NCBI RefSeq assembly: GCF_000143415.4
Contig: NW_003314289.1
Location: forward strand, 772,630 to 836,629
Direction: 5' to 3'
Length of the DNA: 64,000 bases
Origin: Selaginella moellendorffii
Lineage: Eukaryota > Streptophyta > Lycopodiopsida > Selaginellales > Selaginellaceae
How positions within the stretch are numbered: the stretch's first letter is position 1; each line of letters opens with the position of its first letter. The notes beneath the pieces were generated by a model. The model was not told the origin of the DNA. It saw nothing but the letters and a program-made list of their open reading frames with translations, and did no database searches. Positions 1 through 10,014 of this stretch are shown in pieces. The position numbers and the translations under genes were made by a program.

Positions 1-1086
1 CCGCAGCTCCTCCTTCCGCCGCTGGAGCTCCTTGTTCACCTCCTGCAAGCTCACCTCGATGTACTGGAGAGACTTCTCCTCCTCCTCGAGGCTCACTTGG
101 CCGGCGCCGCCAACGATGGCACTGGGACAAGTCGGGGAGGCGCTCCGGAGCTGCTGGACCCGCTCGATGAGCGACGAGGAGGCGGTGGTGGCGGTGGCGG
201 AGTTTGGAGGAGCGGCGTTCCCAGCAACGGCGCCATTGATGGAGCAGCCGAGCTGGAAGTCGGAGAGTGGGAGGTTGCAAGCGCCGACGCTGGCATACGG
301 TTTGAAGGGGCGGGTGGTGGCGGCGGTGGTGGTAGCGGCGGCGGTAGCGGTGGCGGCGGCGGTGGGCGATACCGGGGCGCTGCTGCAGCTGTTGATGACG
401 AGCGGCGGCGAGTTTTGCTCGTCCGAGGTGAGCGTCCCGGAGTTGGGCGGCGAGGAGGTGGGCGAGAGCGTGGACGAGTGGGAGTGGCCGGCGGGCGAGC
501 GTGGCGGCGGCGGCGGTGGCGGCGCCACCGCGTTGACGATGGGGATGGTGAGCAGCGGCGTCGACTGCGTGCGCTTGCGCGAGATGCTGCGGATGGGCTT
601 GGAGTAGCAGGGCGCGCAGAGCGGCGGCGAGGCGGAGGAGGAGGAGGGCGAGTCGGGGCCGAAGTGTGGCGTGAAGCAGATGCAAAAGAGGCGATTGTCG
701 CACTTGGAGCTGAGCAGCGAGATGGCGAGCTTGAACGAGGCGCGGCCGGACACCATCCGCGTGGGGCGCTCCTGGGCGGGGAACTCCACGCCGTTGAAGG
801 TGGTGAAGAGCGGCGGCTCCGCAAGGAAGGGCTTGTCGTCGCGCACCACGGGGGAGTGGTCGTGGGCGTAGGCCACCGACGCGACGATGGTCACGTCCTT
901 GGTCACGTTGGCGGCCAGGTTGCCCGACTCGTCCAGGAGGTGGACGTTGAGCACGAACTTCCGGCGGCACGACGCCTTGCCCCCGAGCACGGTGAGGACG
1001 TCGGAGCTCTTGCCGATGCCCATGGCCTCGGACGCCACCGACGCGACCAGGCGGTAGGGCAGTGGAGAAGCTGCCGCCGCCACCAT
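1..1086 (-). CDS. Plant Rel/STAT-like (SHA/SHB-like?) protein, N-terminal part, runs off the left edge
   Basis: The reading frame is open without interruption from an ATG at 1086 to base 1 (362 codons), so the gene is partial at its 3' end. Residues about 20-150 form a compact conserved-looking domain (SCRRKFVLNVHLLDESG, then PLFTTFNGVEFP, then GRASFKL and SSKCDNRLF), followed by PIRSISRKRTQ. This resembles, from memory, the beta-rich region of plant SH2-type proteins SHA/SHB that have been likened to STAT/Rel folds; that assignment is tentative because no SH2 domain lies in the window. Residues about 170-310 are low-complexity Pro/Ala/Thr/Ser. The last 35 residues are Glu/Lys-rich and look like the start of a coiled coil. 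Extreme GC content gives long spurious frames on the other strand. Function is unknown; a nuclear signalling or DNA-binding role would be a guess. Confidence 0.6.
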   Translation of the reverse strand, partial: MVAAAASPLPYRLVASVASEAMGIGKSSDVLTVLGGKASCRRKFVLNVHLLDESGNLAANVTKDVTIVASVAYAHDHSPVVRDDKPFLAEPPLFTTFNGVEFPAQERPTRMVSGRASFKLAISLLSSKCDNRLFCICFTPHFGPDSPSSSSASPPLCAPCYSKPIRSISRKRTQSTPLLTIPIVNAVAPPPPPPPRSPAGHSHSSTLSPTSSPPNSGTLTSDEQNSPPLVINSCSSAPVSPTAAATATAAATTTAATTRPFKPYASVGACNLPLSDFQLGCSINGAVAGNAAPPNSATATTASSSLIERVQQLRSASPTCPSAIVGGAGQVSLEEEEKSLQYIEVSLQEVNKELQRRKEELR

Positions 1087-1512
1087 TTCTCTCTCTTTCT
1101 CTCCTCTCTCCTCTCCTGTGGCTCTCTGCTCTTTTTTCTCTCTCTTCTTCTCTCACTGTGAAACTTTAACCCTTCTACCGTTTGCTCACAACCCACACGG
1201 TTTGCCGCAACCGCCAGTCTCCAGGCTAAACCGTAACTGTTCATGAACAGTTAGGGCTTCTATACAACATTATCTATAATGGTTAAAAGGAAGTCTAGGA
1301 CATGCTTAAAGGAATACACATACTCTATCTAATTGCTAAGTTGGAGTCTTGAATGCTGAAAGAGGTCGGGCCTTGAAATGAAAGGTGGTCGCTTGGAAGG
1401 AGGGGCAGCAGCCACTTCTGCAGGCGGCAGAGAGTTCCCGAAGCAAAAGAGCAGCGTCTCCAGCGTTGAACTCGAAAGTTCTAGTGTTGAATCATCCAAG
1501 TTGGAGATGTGA
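1087..1512. other. Intergenic leader region
   Basis: No gene is visible. The part next to the leftward gene is CT-rich (1085-1160), as in a 5' leader. A TTAGGGCTT motif lies near 1250, similar to motifs upstream of other genes in this window. Confidence 0.4.
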
Positions 1513-1851
1513 ATGATCGCTAGCTCAACTTCTTCCTTCAGAAGCGAAGCCAGCAGCTTCTATCAGTGTAGCGAAGTACTTCTTCCGATCCCGCTCCAAA
1601 GATACCACGACAGGGCCTGCCTTGACAAGTGGAATAGAGGAAATCATTCGGCCCACCCGGGAGTGGCTGTTCAGCCTATGCAACCTGTGCAACCTGTCAA
1701 GGAGAGCGTGGAGAGGAAAGTTGTGGCGACCAAGAAACGGAGGGTCGTTGTCACGGGAATGGGGGTTGTGTCCTGCCTTGGACATGAGCCGGATGCTTTC
1801 TACGGGAATTTGCACCACGGCACGAGTGGAATAACAGAGATTGAGACATAG
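1513..1851 (+). pseudogene. Truncated 3-ketoacyl-ACP synthase (KAS/FabF-type) N-terminal fragment
   Basis: The 112-codon frame ends in RRVVVTGMGVVSCLGHEPD followed by about 15 residues that read like the continuation of the KAS I/II N-terminus, the first beta-strand and turn of the thiolase fold. It then meets a stop just where the family continues toward the active-site Cys. The first 75 residues (Ser-rich, then Gln/Pro-rich) could be a plastid transit peptide or unrelated sequence. No catalytic Cys-His-His residues are present, and the following DNA does not continue the enzyme in the same orientation. I read it as a broken copy; a very short independent protein is the less likely alternative. 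Confidence 0.6.
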
Positions 1852-1868
1852 TGTCCAGAATGACATAC

Positions 1869-1912
1869 CGATAGGAATGATGGCTGCATCAGATCCACCA
1901 GCGAGCATCACG
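1869..1912 (-). pseudogene. Inverted single exon of a ketoacyl-ACP synthase
   Basis: On the minus strand 44 bases encode VMLAGGSDAAIIPI, matching the KAS family stretch (M-L-x-G-G-S-D-A-A-I-I-P-I-G) that lies well after the active-site Cys. It is bounded by a plausible ACAG acceptor and a GTATGT donor, so it looks like one intact internal exon. It points opposite to the KAS N-terminal fragment that ends only 17 bases away, so the two cannot belong to one working gene. Confidence 0.5.
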
Positions 1913-1919
1913 CTGTGCA

Positions 1920-2900
1920 GTAATGTTTTCTATGATTGTGTGAAAAATATTCTAACTAGATCAACTCTCTCGCAATAGTTGCAGGGCGTCCCCATCCATC
2001 CCTGGTCAGAACATGAAATCCGTTAACTTTGTGTTTCACAGAATCATTCTTAGCCGTGTTCATCCTCCTTGGTACTGGCCTCGTCGGCAACACCAGTGCT
2101 TGTGTTGCACACTCTTCAAAGCCCTTCTCTTATTTCCCCTCAATGTTACAATTCTCCATGCATGGTTTCTTGGAGCGTGATGGTTCAAGCTCATGCCAAG
2201 AACAAGCAAGGGGGCAAATCGTTGGATCTGTATCAATGTCATCTAGAACTGCAAGAGCAAACTACTTGAATTGCTGTAGAGGCTTGTCACTACGTGGGAA
2301 GCGATCACTCCCATGAAGGAATTGCGTGCTCGAGCACTGGAAGGAATCTCTTGGTGGATCCGACCATGACTATGAATAAGCTCTACGAGCCGGGCCTTCA
2401 GCCTGGCCGCGCTCACGTCCGGGTCGTTGTTCGTCTACAGAAGCCAAGCGATCTTCTAAGTTCCAAGATATACAGCGCTCTTCAATCCCTGAGATGTGTG
2501 ATCATTACTGGAGTTCTTTCGTTGATCCTCCGACTTATACTTGGCTAAAACTAAGGAAAACGAGCACATTCTAACAGCCAACACGCTGCTTTATCATTTG
2601 ACTCCTCCTCCGACTGACAACGGCTTCATGGCATTAGTCTGCTTGTTTCTCGAAAGCCACAGCAGAGCAACACTAAGCATGAGTGATGCCGATCTCAAGG
2701 TCCTTAGAGAAGAGTGCAAGTGCTAGCTTGTTAGGCAAACTCACACACTGCAAACTGGGACGGAGGAATGAAGCCACTGCTGACAAAGATACGAGAAGAA
2801 TAGCTTTGCTGCGGCTAAGGAATGTCATACAGTGTCAAAGTATTTTTTGGATGACCAATTCCACCACTACGAATACGAAAGCTTTTTTATGATGAGAACT
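1920..2900. other. Unassigned moderately GC region beside the KAS fragments
   Basis: Several short frames exist on both strands (for example about 2294-2548 plus), but none has a recognisable domain or clear splice pattern. This may be further remnants of the broken KAS locus or of a mobile insertion. I see no gene I can support. Confidence 0.3.
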
Positions 2901-4580
2901 TTGGAAGGTGCATTTATTCTTCTAGTAATTGTATTAATTAGTTTAAATACTAATTAATAAGTTTATATTGTGAGTGCTTGGAAATTTATGATAAATGTTT
3001 TAATGATATATTAATACAACCATGTTTTTATAAAATGGATATCTCATTATATACATTTTAATTAGAAACAATAACATTTTAAAAACATGAAATTAATAAA
3101 ATTAATAATGTTTTTTTTATATCTTAGAGTTAATTATATAATGGATTATGGAGAGAAAACATAATGAATTGTGATAGTGCTGATTTAATTATATGCAATG
3201 GAATTAGTGATAAGTAATATATCTTCAGAAGAATTATTCAATTTCTATTTATAATGGTTCATTAAATGTTATTAATCAATGTGGGTATATAATACATCTG
3301 GAAAACACTACAATTAATGTAGTGCAAATGATAATACTCTTAAATATTATCATAAAGATAATGTTATAATTCATTTAAGTAATTTATTAAAAATATATCA
3401 TGTGACAATATGAAGTATATGAGTAACATTTATTACAATAGTAACTGATTCCTATGCAATTGAGTATATTATTAAAACTTTCATCAACCAAAAGTGCTTA
3501 GAGAAATTCAAAATTAATAACTTAAAGGATTTTAGAATATATTACAACATTAATTAGTACTTTACCATCTTATTATTTAAGAGCTTCACAATTTTAATTG
3601 TCTCCAAATAAAAAATCTCTTTATATTTACATCTGATTTTATCTTTAAATGTCAGGCATAATTAAAATGGTCTAGAGGATGTGATAAATATAAAAATTGT
3701 GAATTTAATATTCAAATAAATAGAAATATAGTTTTATATCTTAATAGTGATAAAGTTGTTTGGTCTCTAAATATTTTTTATGGTACATTCGTTTATTTTT
3801 TATCGTTATAAAATGATTATAACTTTATATGAATTATATGAATTTAATCAAAGAAACTTTTCTCAACATCTTTTTATTACGGTATGATTGTCATCAGATA
3901 CATATCCTTGTTAGCATTTAAATTTGAAATAAAACTTATATTTTGCAAATAAATATAATACAACAAAATACACTTAGTTAAATCTATCCTTTTATAACAA
4001 AGAGAATATTGACTTATTTTATTTTCATTATAAATAGAAAAAAATTAACCTTCTGCCTAAATGACACAAAATATTCTCAAACATATTAATAATTATAATT
4101 TTTCTATAAGTATTGTATTATCTTTCTAATCTGCAAGTAGAAAATATTTAGACAGGAAATCACAACTATTATATTATGATCTCTTAAAAAAAACACAAAT
4201 TCTAGACAATACTACAAGATTGATAGATAGATAGCTGTTGCAAAGAGTAAAATTAATCTCAGTATTTCTATATTTTATATTATTTTAAAGCTACGAACAA
4301 TTATTACTAATCACGAAGTAGCTATAATATCTAGAATATGCCGTGCGTGCGTGCGTGCTTCTGTATGTCCCACTCAGTGTTTCTGATGCTTCCTCCCAAT
4401 CAGTGCCGACTTTAAGTTTCTTTTTTCTTCTAATTCGCAAGTCAACCTTGAAAAGGATGCACAGACTTGTTGACAAGTGGGCTGATATAATGCTTAGTCC
4501 ACCCAATGTGACGTGTATTATGAAACTTTGGTTTGTCTATACATATTATAGACATCAATCAAACCAAAGCAAACAAGCAG
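2900..4580. other. AT-rich intergenic stretch
   Basis: About 1.7 kb of very AT-rich DNA with no frame of any length or quality, except a short GTGC-repeat patch near 4343. No retroelement domain is recognisable. Confidence 0.6.
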
Positions 4581-4611
4581 TATCAATTATTCTATTGGAG
4601 TGACTTCTTGG

Positions 4612-6610
4612 TTATTGGATGTCAATGGTGTGGTGGCAGGATTCCTCGTCTTTGGAATGGGCTCTAAACTTGGCGGCGATTCCCAGCTGCTCCACCGTGT
4701 CCACAACATGTTTGAGCCTGGCCGTGGTTTCCAGGAGGAGGAACACAAAGGTGGCAAGCGAGAAGTTATTGGCGCTTTCCATGTTGTAGTCGAATGTGCA
4801 AGTGAGAGGCCCACTGTGGGCAATGATCCTGTCTCTCTTGTCAAACTCGAATATAGGATCCTCCGTGGGGGATGATGGTGTTAGGGGTCCACTCCAGGGA
4901 ATAAAATTGTCAGTGTCGATGGCTATGGGCAGCCTGTGAGCCTTGCTTTTGATGATGGTGTCGCTCAATCTGATGTTCACGAATAGGGTTGAGTGGCGCT
5001 GGATGGATCTCTGGAGCTCGAATGCGGCCTGATTAACGTCGCTAAGCAGCTGGCTTGCGGGCTTGTTTTGCTGCATCCTCTTGAGATTGTTGCCTACTTC
5101 GGTGATTACTTTGTTGATTTCTTTGCTGACGGCGTAAATCTTCTTCTCGAAGCACCGCCTCAGCTCTATTGGTGCCTGATCATCAAAAGTTCAGACACTT
5201 TGTTAGTGGTTTTCCTTTCAAAAAGTGTGCTACACGTACTTTTGACTTTGATGTGAGGCAGCCATGCAATGCCATTGCTGTGTAGGAACAATGTCTAAGA
5301 GCTGTCCCAACTTTTATGTAGTGTCCCCACGGGTATTTTATGTTGAAGTCGCCGTGTGGAGGTTCCCAAGTTGCAAAGTTTGCCTGAAAGTATTCTATTT
5401 GTCAGCTTGGCTCATCAAAATCCTTCGATAGCAAATCTTACAAGGGAGTCCTCGTGGCTCTTCGACGTGAAAAGAGAATTATACTTTTTGTATGTGGCAT
5501 CGCTTACGTCAGTCACAAGCTTTTCTTCAGCTTTCGGATCAAAATACATTTCCACTGTTTCTGAGGAAACGTAATAGGATTAGATCTTATAACATGATTG
5601 AATAATTGTTAAGTTAGACTTGCCTTCTAGCGATTCAGCCAGTTTGGAGAAGTTTTTGGAGGTCAGTTCATGAAGCTCATCACCAGCCCAGATTGGATAA
5701 ATAAATGTGGTTGTAAAAAGGGAGACAGAACAACCAACAGTTATCATGTACAATCGAGACGATGCAATCTCAACCGGATGCAGGCTGGAGTTTGTAGAGA
5801 TCATGAGCAAGCTGAAAGTAAGAAGGAAAACAAGAAGTCCATAGTCATATCGGGCCTTCATTTTGGGGACAAACCGCAGAAACGTTGCCACCACTCCTAT
5901 ATACACAGCAAAACTTCCATGAGAAAAGTGCTGTTCATTTTAAAATCTTCTCCAAACTTACCAACAAAAAATATGGCAATGCAAGCAACTGCTTTGTGGC
6001 CTGCTGCGCCTCCAATTTCAGCTAATTGGCTGATACCAAGTACCAAAACTCCGGCAAAGAAAGTTCCAGTCACTCGATTGAGTCCTTTGCAGTAAGTTGC
6101 CCCTGGAAGAGAAAAACCATCAGTAATAACCCACTTCTCTAAAAGAAATTTTGTACCAGTTGTAAACTCAAAGATCACCACCACAGACATGATGGCCCAG
6201 ATTCCATTGTGTCCCACAAAGTCCTCGGTGTGGATGAAAAGAGTGTATAGAGCAGTAATAATTAGCGCGAGCGCCACCTTGAATGCATGGATGATCTTCC
6301 TTCTATCGTTGGCGGCAATTGCACGGAGCTGCCCAAACGTAGAGCACAGGGCACCGTATGCGTACGACACCACGTACGGAATCGCGCGCATCCAGCTGAG
6401 AATGACCCCAAACTTTTGGCTAGTGCTCCTAGCAAAGTGGTTCGTCACTGGGTCATTGTCCGTGCGTGCAAGCGTGACATCCTCGGGAAACACTCTTGAA
6501 GATCGTTCCGCTCGGGTGCTCATGCCTTGAAGTTCTTGTTGGTGACTTGGATTCGGAGGGAGTGGCGCTGCAACGGCCGCGGGATGATCGTGGTCAAGTG
6601 ATGGTATCAT
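4612..6610 (-). CDS. Aluminium-activated malate transporter (ALMT) family anion channel
   Basis: Predicted membrane anion channel of the ALMT family (PF11744), which moves malate and other organic or inorganic anions across the plasma membrane or tonoplast. Six exons are readable with short introns. Exon 1 starts at the ATG at 6610 with a hydrophilic N-tail, then the transmembrane block HAFKVALALIITALYTLF and VVVIFEFTTG, joined across an intron to ATYCKGLNRVTGTFFAGVL (compare the family GATL.KGLNR.LGTLLAG). Later exons carry FVPKMKARYDYGLLVFLLTF, IYPIWAGDELHEL and ANFATWEPPHGDF, which includes the family's WEPPHG signature. The last exon is the long cytosolic C-terminal half, ending at 4612. 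All exons are in register with no stop, so the gene looks functional. Expression site and whether aluminium activates it cannot be told from sequence. Confidence 0.88.
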
Positions 6611-7932
6611 TTTGAGAGTTGCTAGAGAGTAAGTGCACGAAACATAAACCAGGTGGTGACGACTTTGGTGCCAGCCGGCCTTTGTATTGGCTCTGCATTC
6701 AAGAGCTGAAACAAGAGCTACTACTCATCATATTGCTCTAACTTCGCCCTACAAACTTGGAAATTCTGAAGAGAATTGTTTGCAGGTTTATAAACAGCTC
6801 GGTCTAAACCCACAAGCTCATCAAACAAGTGTTCTCCAGATGAAATACAGCTGTGAATTCTTGCGCTGCCAGGGGAACTCCAGATGGATTTGGCACGCTG
6901 CCGAAAGTTTGAGTCGTCCGGTCTTTATATTCCAAGGATGTTGACACTGGCCCCATACTGCCGCTAGATTCGTTTGTGCACCTAAAATGCGATTTCAATG
7001 GTGGATCTATGGGATTGGACCAAGACATATGGATATACTTTCCTTGTAAAAGATTATTGTTTTCCTCATCATTAGTTAACCAGGTTATTAGATCAATAGT
7101 TTATTTAAGAGTTTTACTAGACAGCACCAGACTGTACATTATATTCCTAATGGATTTTAGTCCCATGAGCTCGGGAGATTACTGAGGCCACGAAAATGAG
7201 ACATTGATTAAGGCCCATGCTTATCACTGGTCATAATCTTTCTTAGATAGCATTACACATTGTTTATGTTTCACTTATGGAGAACATTGAGTGTTTGTCT
7301 CCATCATGGGCAGCGATGGAATCTAGCGCATCTGGATTGCAAGGAGCAGAAAATTTTGACCACATACATGGCTGTTATTTGTGGTTGCCACCTTTATTTT
7401 CGATCTTGATTTATTTTTATCTATTATCTTTTTCTAGAGAGATGCTTCAGTGACCAGTACTTTACAGTACTCACCGGACGGTACTTCTGTCTCGCATGCA
7501 GGAGCGAAAAATTATCCACGAATATGCTACAGTTTTAATGGCTGAAGCTAGCATTGCCTGCCACTTTGATTTCTTTTGCAAAATTTAAAGCAATGGCTGC
7601 GTTCCACTAGTGCATGCTTTAGGGCATGACGAAGTGGAAAGATGGTACCGCACGGGGTGAAAAGTGCTGCACTTTTCTTTTCACTGTCAAAGGTTTCAAA
7701 GATCTATAATCTTGAAGTGCAAGGAATTCTAGAAATTCTAACCGGCTTACCTCTCAGGTAAGCATGACCTGATGAACTCAAAATACTCGAATTTATAGTT
7801 ATAAAAAAAATTACTTTTGTTTAAGTCAAATTCAGTTTTAAAACATTAAAAACATACCTTTTTAATTATTAATACCTCAATTGGTTGTTTATTCTTATCA
7901 GGACTTATCAAGTTTACTATTTTAATACGTCA
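6611..7932. other. Intergenic region between the divergent ALMT and PPR-1 genes
   Basis: About 1.3 kb holding the promoters of two divergent genes. No protein domain is recognisable. An AT-rich stretch (7790-7880) lies just before PPR-1. Confidence 0.4.
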
Positions 7933-10014
7933 ATGGAACTGGTAGCGGCTAGCAGCGAAGTTCCACTCCAGCTAGGGATGGAGAACCTAGAGAATCACTG
8001 TGTGGGAATTTCCCGGTACGTGAGGTTGATAAAGCACTATGCGCAATCCAAATCCCTAGCAGAAGGCAAGTGCATCCATCACCAGGTGAGAACATTGGAT
8101 CTTGAGGGAAACTTGTCCATTGGCAGCAGTCTTTTGAAAATGTATCTTCAGTGTGGGAGTTTGGATGGTGCTCGAGTAGCATTTAGCAGGATGGATTTAA
8201 CTGAACCAGAGAGCTGGAATGCGGCAATCGCAGCTTTTGCCCAAGAGGGGCATTACTCAGAAGCTATGAAAGTCTTTGAGAGAATGAAGGAGCTGGGATC
8301 TGTGGCTCCAAACAGCATCACCATCGTTACTGTTCTCAATGTTCTCAAGCTTCTTCCTCTGGATTTTAAGTCGCTGGCCATTGCCCGGGAGATCCACACG
8401 ACAATCGTTGCGAAAAAGAAGGAGATGGATGCTTGTGTGGCGACTTCGCTCATGGGCTTGTACGGGAGATTTGGCTGTTTGCCGGAGGCCGAGTCAATCT
8501 TCCAGAGTTTGGGTTTTAAAGATCGTGTCTCTTGGAGCGTGATGATCTCAGCATATGCTCATAATGGTCGCAAGGATTTGGCGCTGGGATTCTTCCGAGA
8601 GATGCAGTTTGAGGGGATGAAGCCAAACCAGATTGTTTTCGTGAATGTTCTCAATGCTTTGGGTTCTCCAGGGGATCTTCTAGATGGCGAGAGGATTCAC
8701 TCGTTGGTGATTCAAGCGGGAATGCAAAACAAGGTGATCCTTGCCACTGCGCTGATCACCATGTACGGAAGATGTGGATCTCCATCAGCATCAATCCGTG
8801 TGTTCAGAAGAACAAATCCCAAAGACTTGATCTCGTGGAACTCCATGATCGGGGCCTACGCTCACAACGGGGAGTTTGAGAAATCCATGAGAATCTTCCA
8901 CCAGCTTCTCAAAGCTACATACGTGGCTCCAAACCGGGTCACCTTTCTCACACTCCTGGGAGGACTTGGCACGTCCAACGAAAACGCCCGCCATGCAAAG
9001 GTGGTGGAGCGCGAGATTACGTCCCGCGGGCTGGGTACGGACGCCGTGGTGGCCACCGCGCTGATGAGCGCGTACGGCAAGTGTGGCCACGCCGGCGAGG
9101 CGCACAGAATATTCGACGGCATCGAGCCCAGGAATGTGGTCTCCTGGAACTCCATGATCTCGGCCTACGCTCACAGCCATCGCCATGAGCTCGCGCTGGA
9201 TCTCTACCACCGGATGCTCCACGAGGGCGTGAATCCGACGATGGTCACGTTCGTGGCGGCGCTGGGCGCTTGCTCGGAGCTTGCCGACGTGGCGGAGGGC
9301 GGGAAGATTCTCTCCTGCGTGACCGATTCCGGGCTCGAGCTCGACCACGTCCTCGGTACGGCTGTGGTGGACATGTACGGCAAGTGTGGAAACTTACGTC
9401 GAGCTCGCGAGATCTTCGATGGGATGAAGAAGAAAGACGTGGTTGTGTGGAGCGCTCTGGCGGCCGCTTACTCCCACCGCGGGAACGATCGATCGCAGCT
9501 CCACACTGCTCTCAAAGTCTTCCACTGGATGCAGCAAGAGGGCGTTCATCCTGGCAGCGTAGCGTTTCTCGGAGTTCTCTCGGCGTGTAGAAACGCCGGG
9601 CTTGTGGATCAAGGCTGCGCGTACTTCTCGTCGATCACTTCCGACCATGGACTGGAAGTTACCAGCGAGCAGCTTGGGTGTGTGGTGGATCTTCTGGGAC
9701 GAGCTGGATGGCTGGCGGAGGCGGAGGCGTTGGCGGCGAGGATGGCTGGCGGAGGAGATAGCTGCGCTTGGATGATGCTGCTGGGAGCGTGCAGGGATGG
9801 CCGGGATGTGGAGAGAGCGAAACGGGCAGCCGAGAGAGTTTTGGAGCGGGATCCGAAGAATGCAATGGCTTACGTGATGCTGTCACAGGTGTATGCTGCC
9901 GAGGGGAGGATGGACGATGCCAGGAGCGTGAGAAGAATGATGGAGGAGAGGGGGATTCATATTAGCAGGAGTAAAACGGAGGAGTTTACCTCGCTACAGG
10001 CTTTCTTCCAGTAA
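7933..10014 (+). CDS. PLS-type pentatricopeptide repeat protein with C-terminal E region (PPR-1)
   Basis: Single-exon gene of 693 codons. It is built of tandem P, L and S PPR motifs; recurrent phrases such as VSWNSMISAYAHS, LMGLYGRFGC and VVDMYGKCG mark them. The C-terminus (AWMMLLGACRDGRDVERAKR then AYVMLSQVYAAEGRMDDAR) is the E/E+ region. No DYW deaminase domain follows, so any RNA-editing role would need a partner in trans. The family acts in plastids or mitochondria on specific transcripts, usually for C-to-U editing or stability. The frame is open upstream to 7885, but the first ATG is at 7933. The last 29 coding bases overlap, antisense, the end of the tocopherol methyltransferase gene. 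Confidence 0.9.
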   Translation: MELVAASSEVPLQLGMENLENHCVGISRYVRLIKHYAQSKSLAEGKCIHHQVRTLDLEGNLSIGSSLLKMYLQCGSLDGARVAFSRMDLTEPESWNAAIAAFAQEGHYSEAMKVFERMKELGSVAPNSITIVTVLNVLKLLPLDFKSLAIAREIHTTIVAKKKEMDACVATSLMGLYGRFGCLPEAESIFQSLGFKDRVSWSVMISAYAHNGRKDLALGFFREMQFEGMKPNQIVFVNVLNALGSPGDLLDGERIHSLVIQAGMQNKVILATALITMYGRCGSPSASIRVFRRTNPKDLISWNSMIGAYAHNGEFEKSMRIFHQLLKATYVAPNRVTFLTLLGGLGTSNENARHAKVVEREITSRGLGTDAVVATALMSAYGKCGHAGEAHRIFDGIEPRNVVSWNSMISAYAHSHRHELALDLYHRMLHEGVNPTMVTFVAALGACSELADVAEGGKILSCVTDSGLELDHVLGTAVVDMYGKCGNLRRAREIFDGMKKKDVVVWSALAAAYSHRGNDRSQLHTALKVFHWMQQEGVHPGSVAFLGVLSACRNAGLVDQGCAYFSSITSDHGLEVTSEQLGCVVDLLGRAGWLAEAEALAARMAGGGDSCAWMMLLGACRDGRDVERAKRAAERVLERDPKNAMAYVMLSQVYAAEGRMDDARSVRRMMEERGIHISRSKTEEFTSLQAFFQ

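Noticed and set aside
97-1161. 354-codon plus-strand frame, very Gly/Arg-rich
   Set aside because: It is the antisense shadow of the GC-rich minus-strand gene at 1-1086, which is open over the whole stretch and has sensible domain-like sequence; the plus frame is low complexity only.
2294-2548. 84-codon frame with a plausible-looking sequence (EPGLQPGRAHVRVVV)
   Set aside because: No family recognised, no supported splice partner and no conserved start context; left as unassigned.
8791-9348. 185-codon frame antisense to PPR-1
   Set aside because: It mirrors the repetitive PPR coding sequence; the plus-strand frame carries clear PPR motifs throughout.
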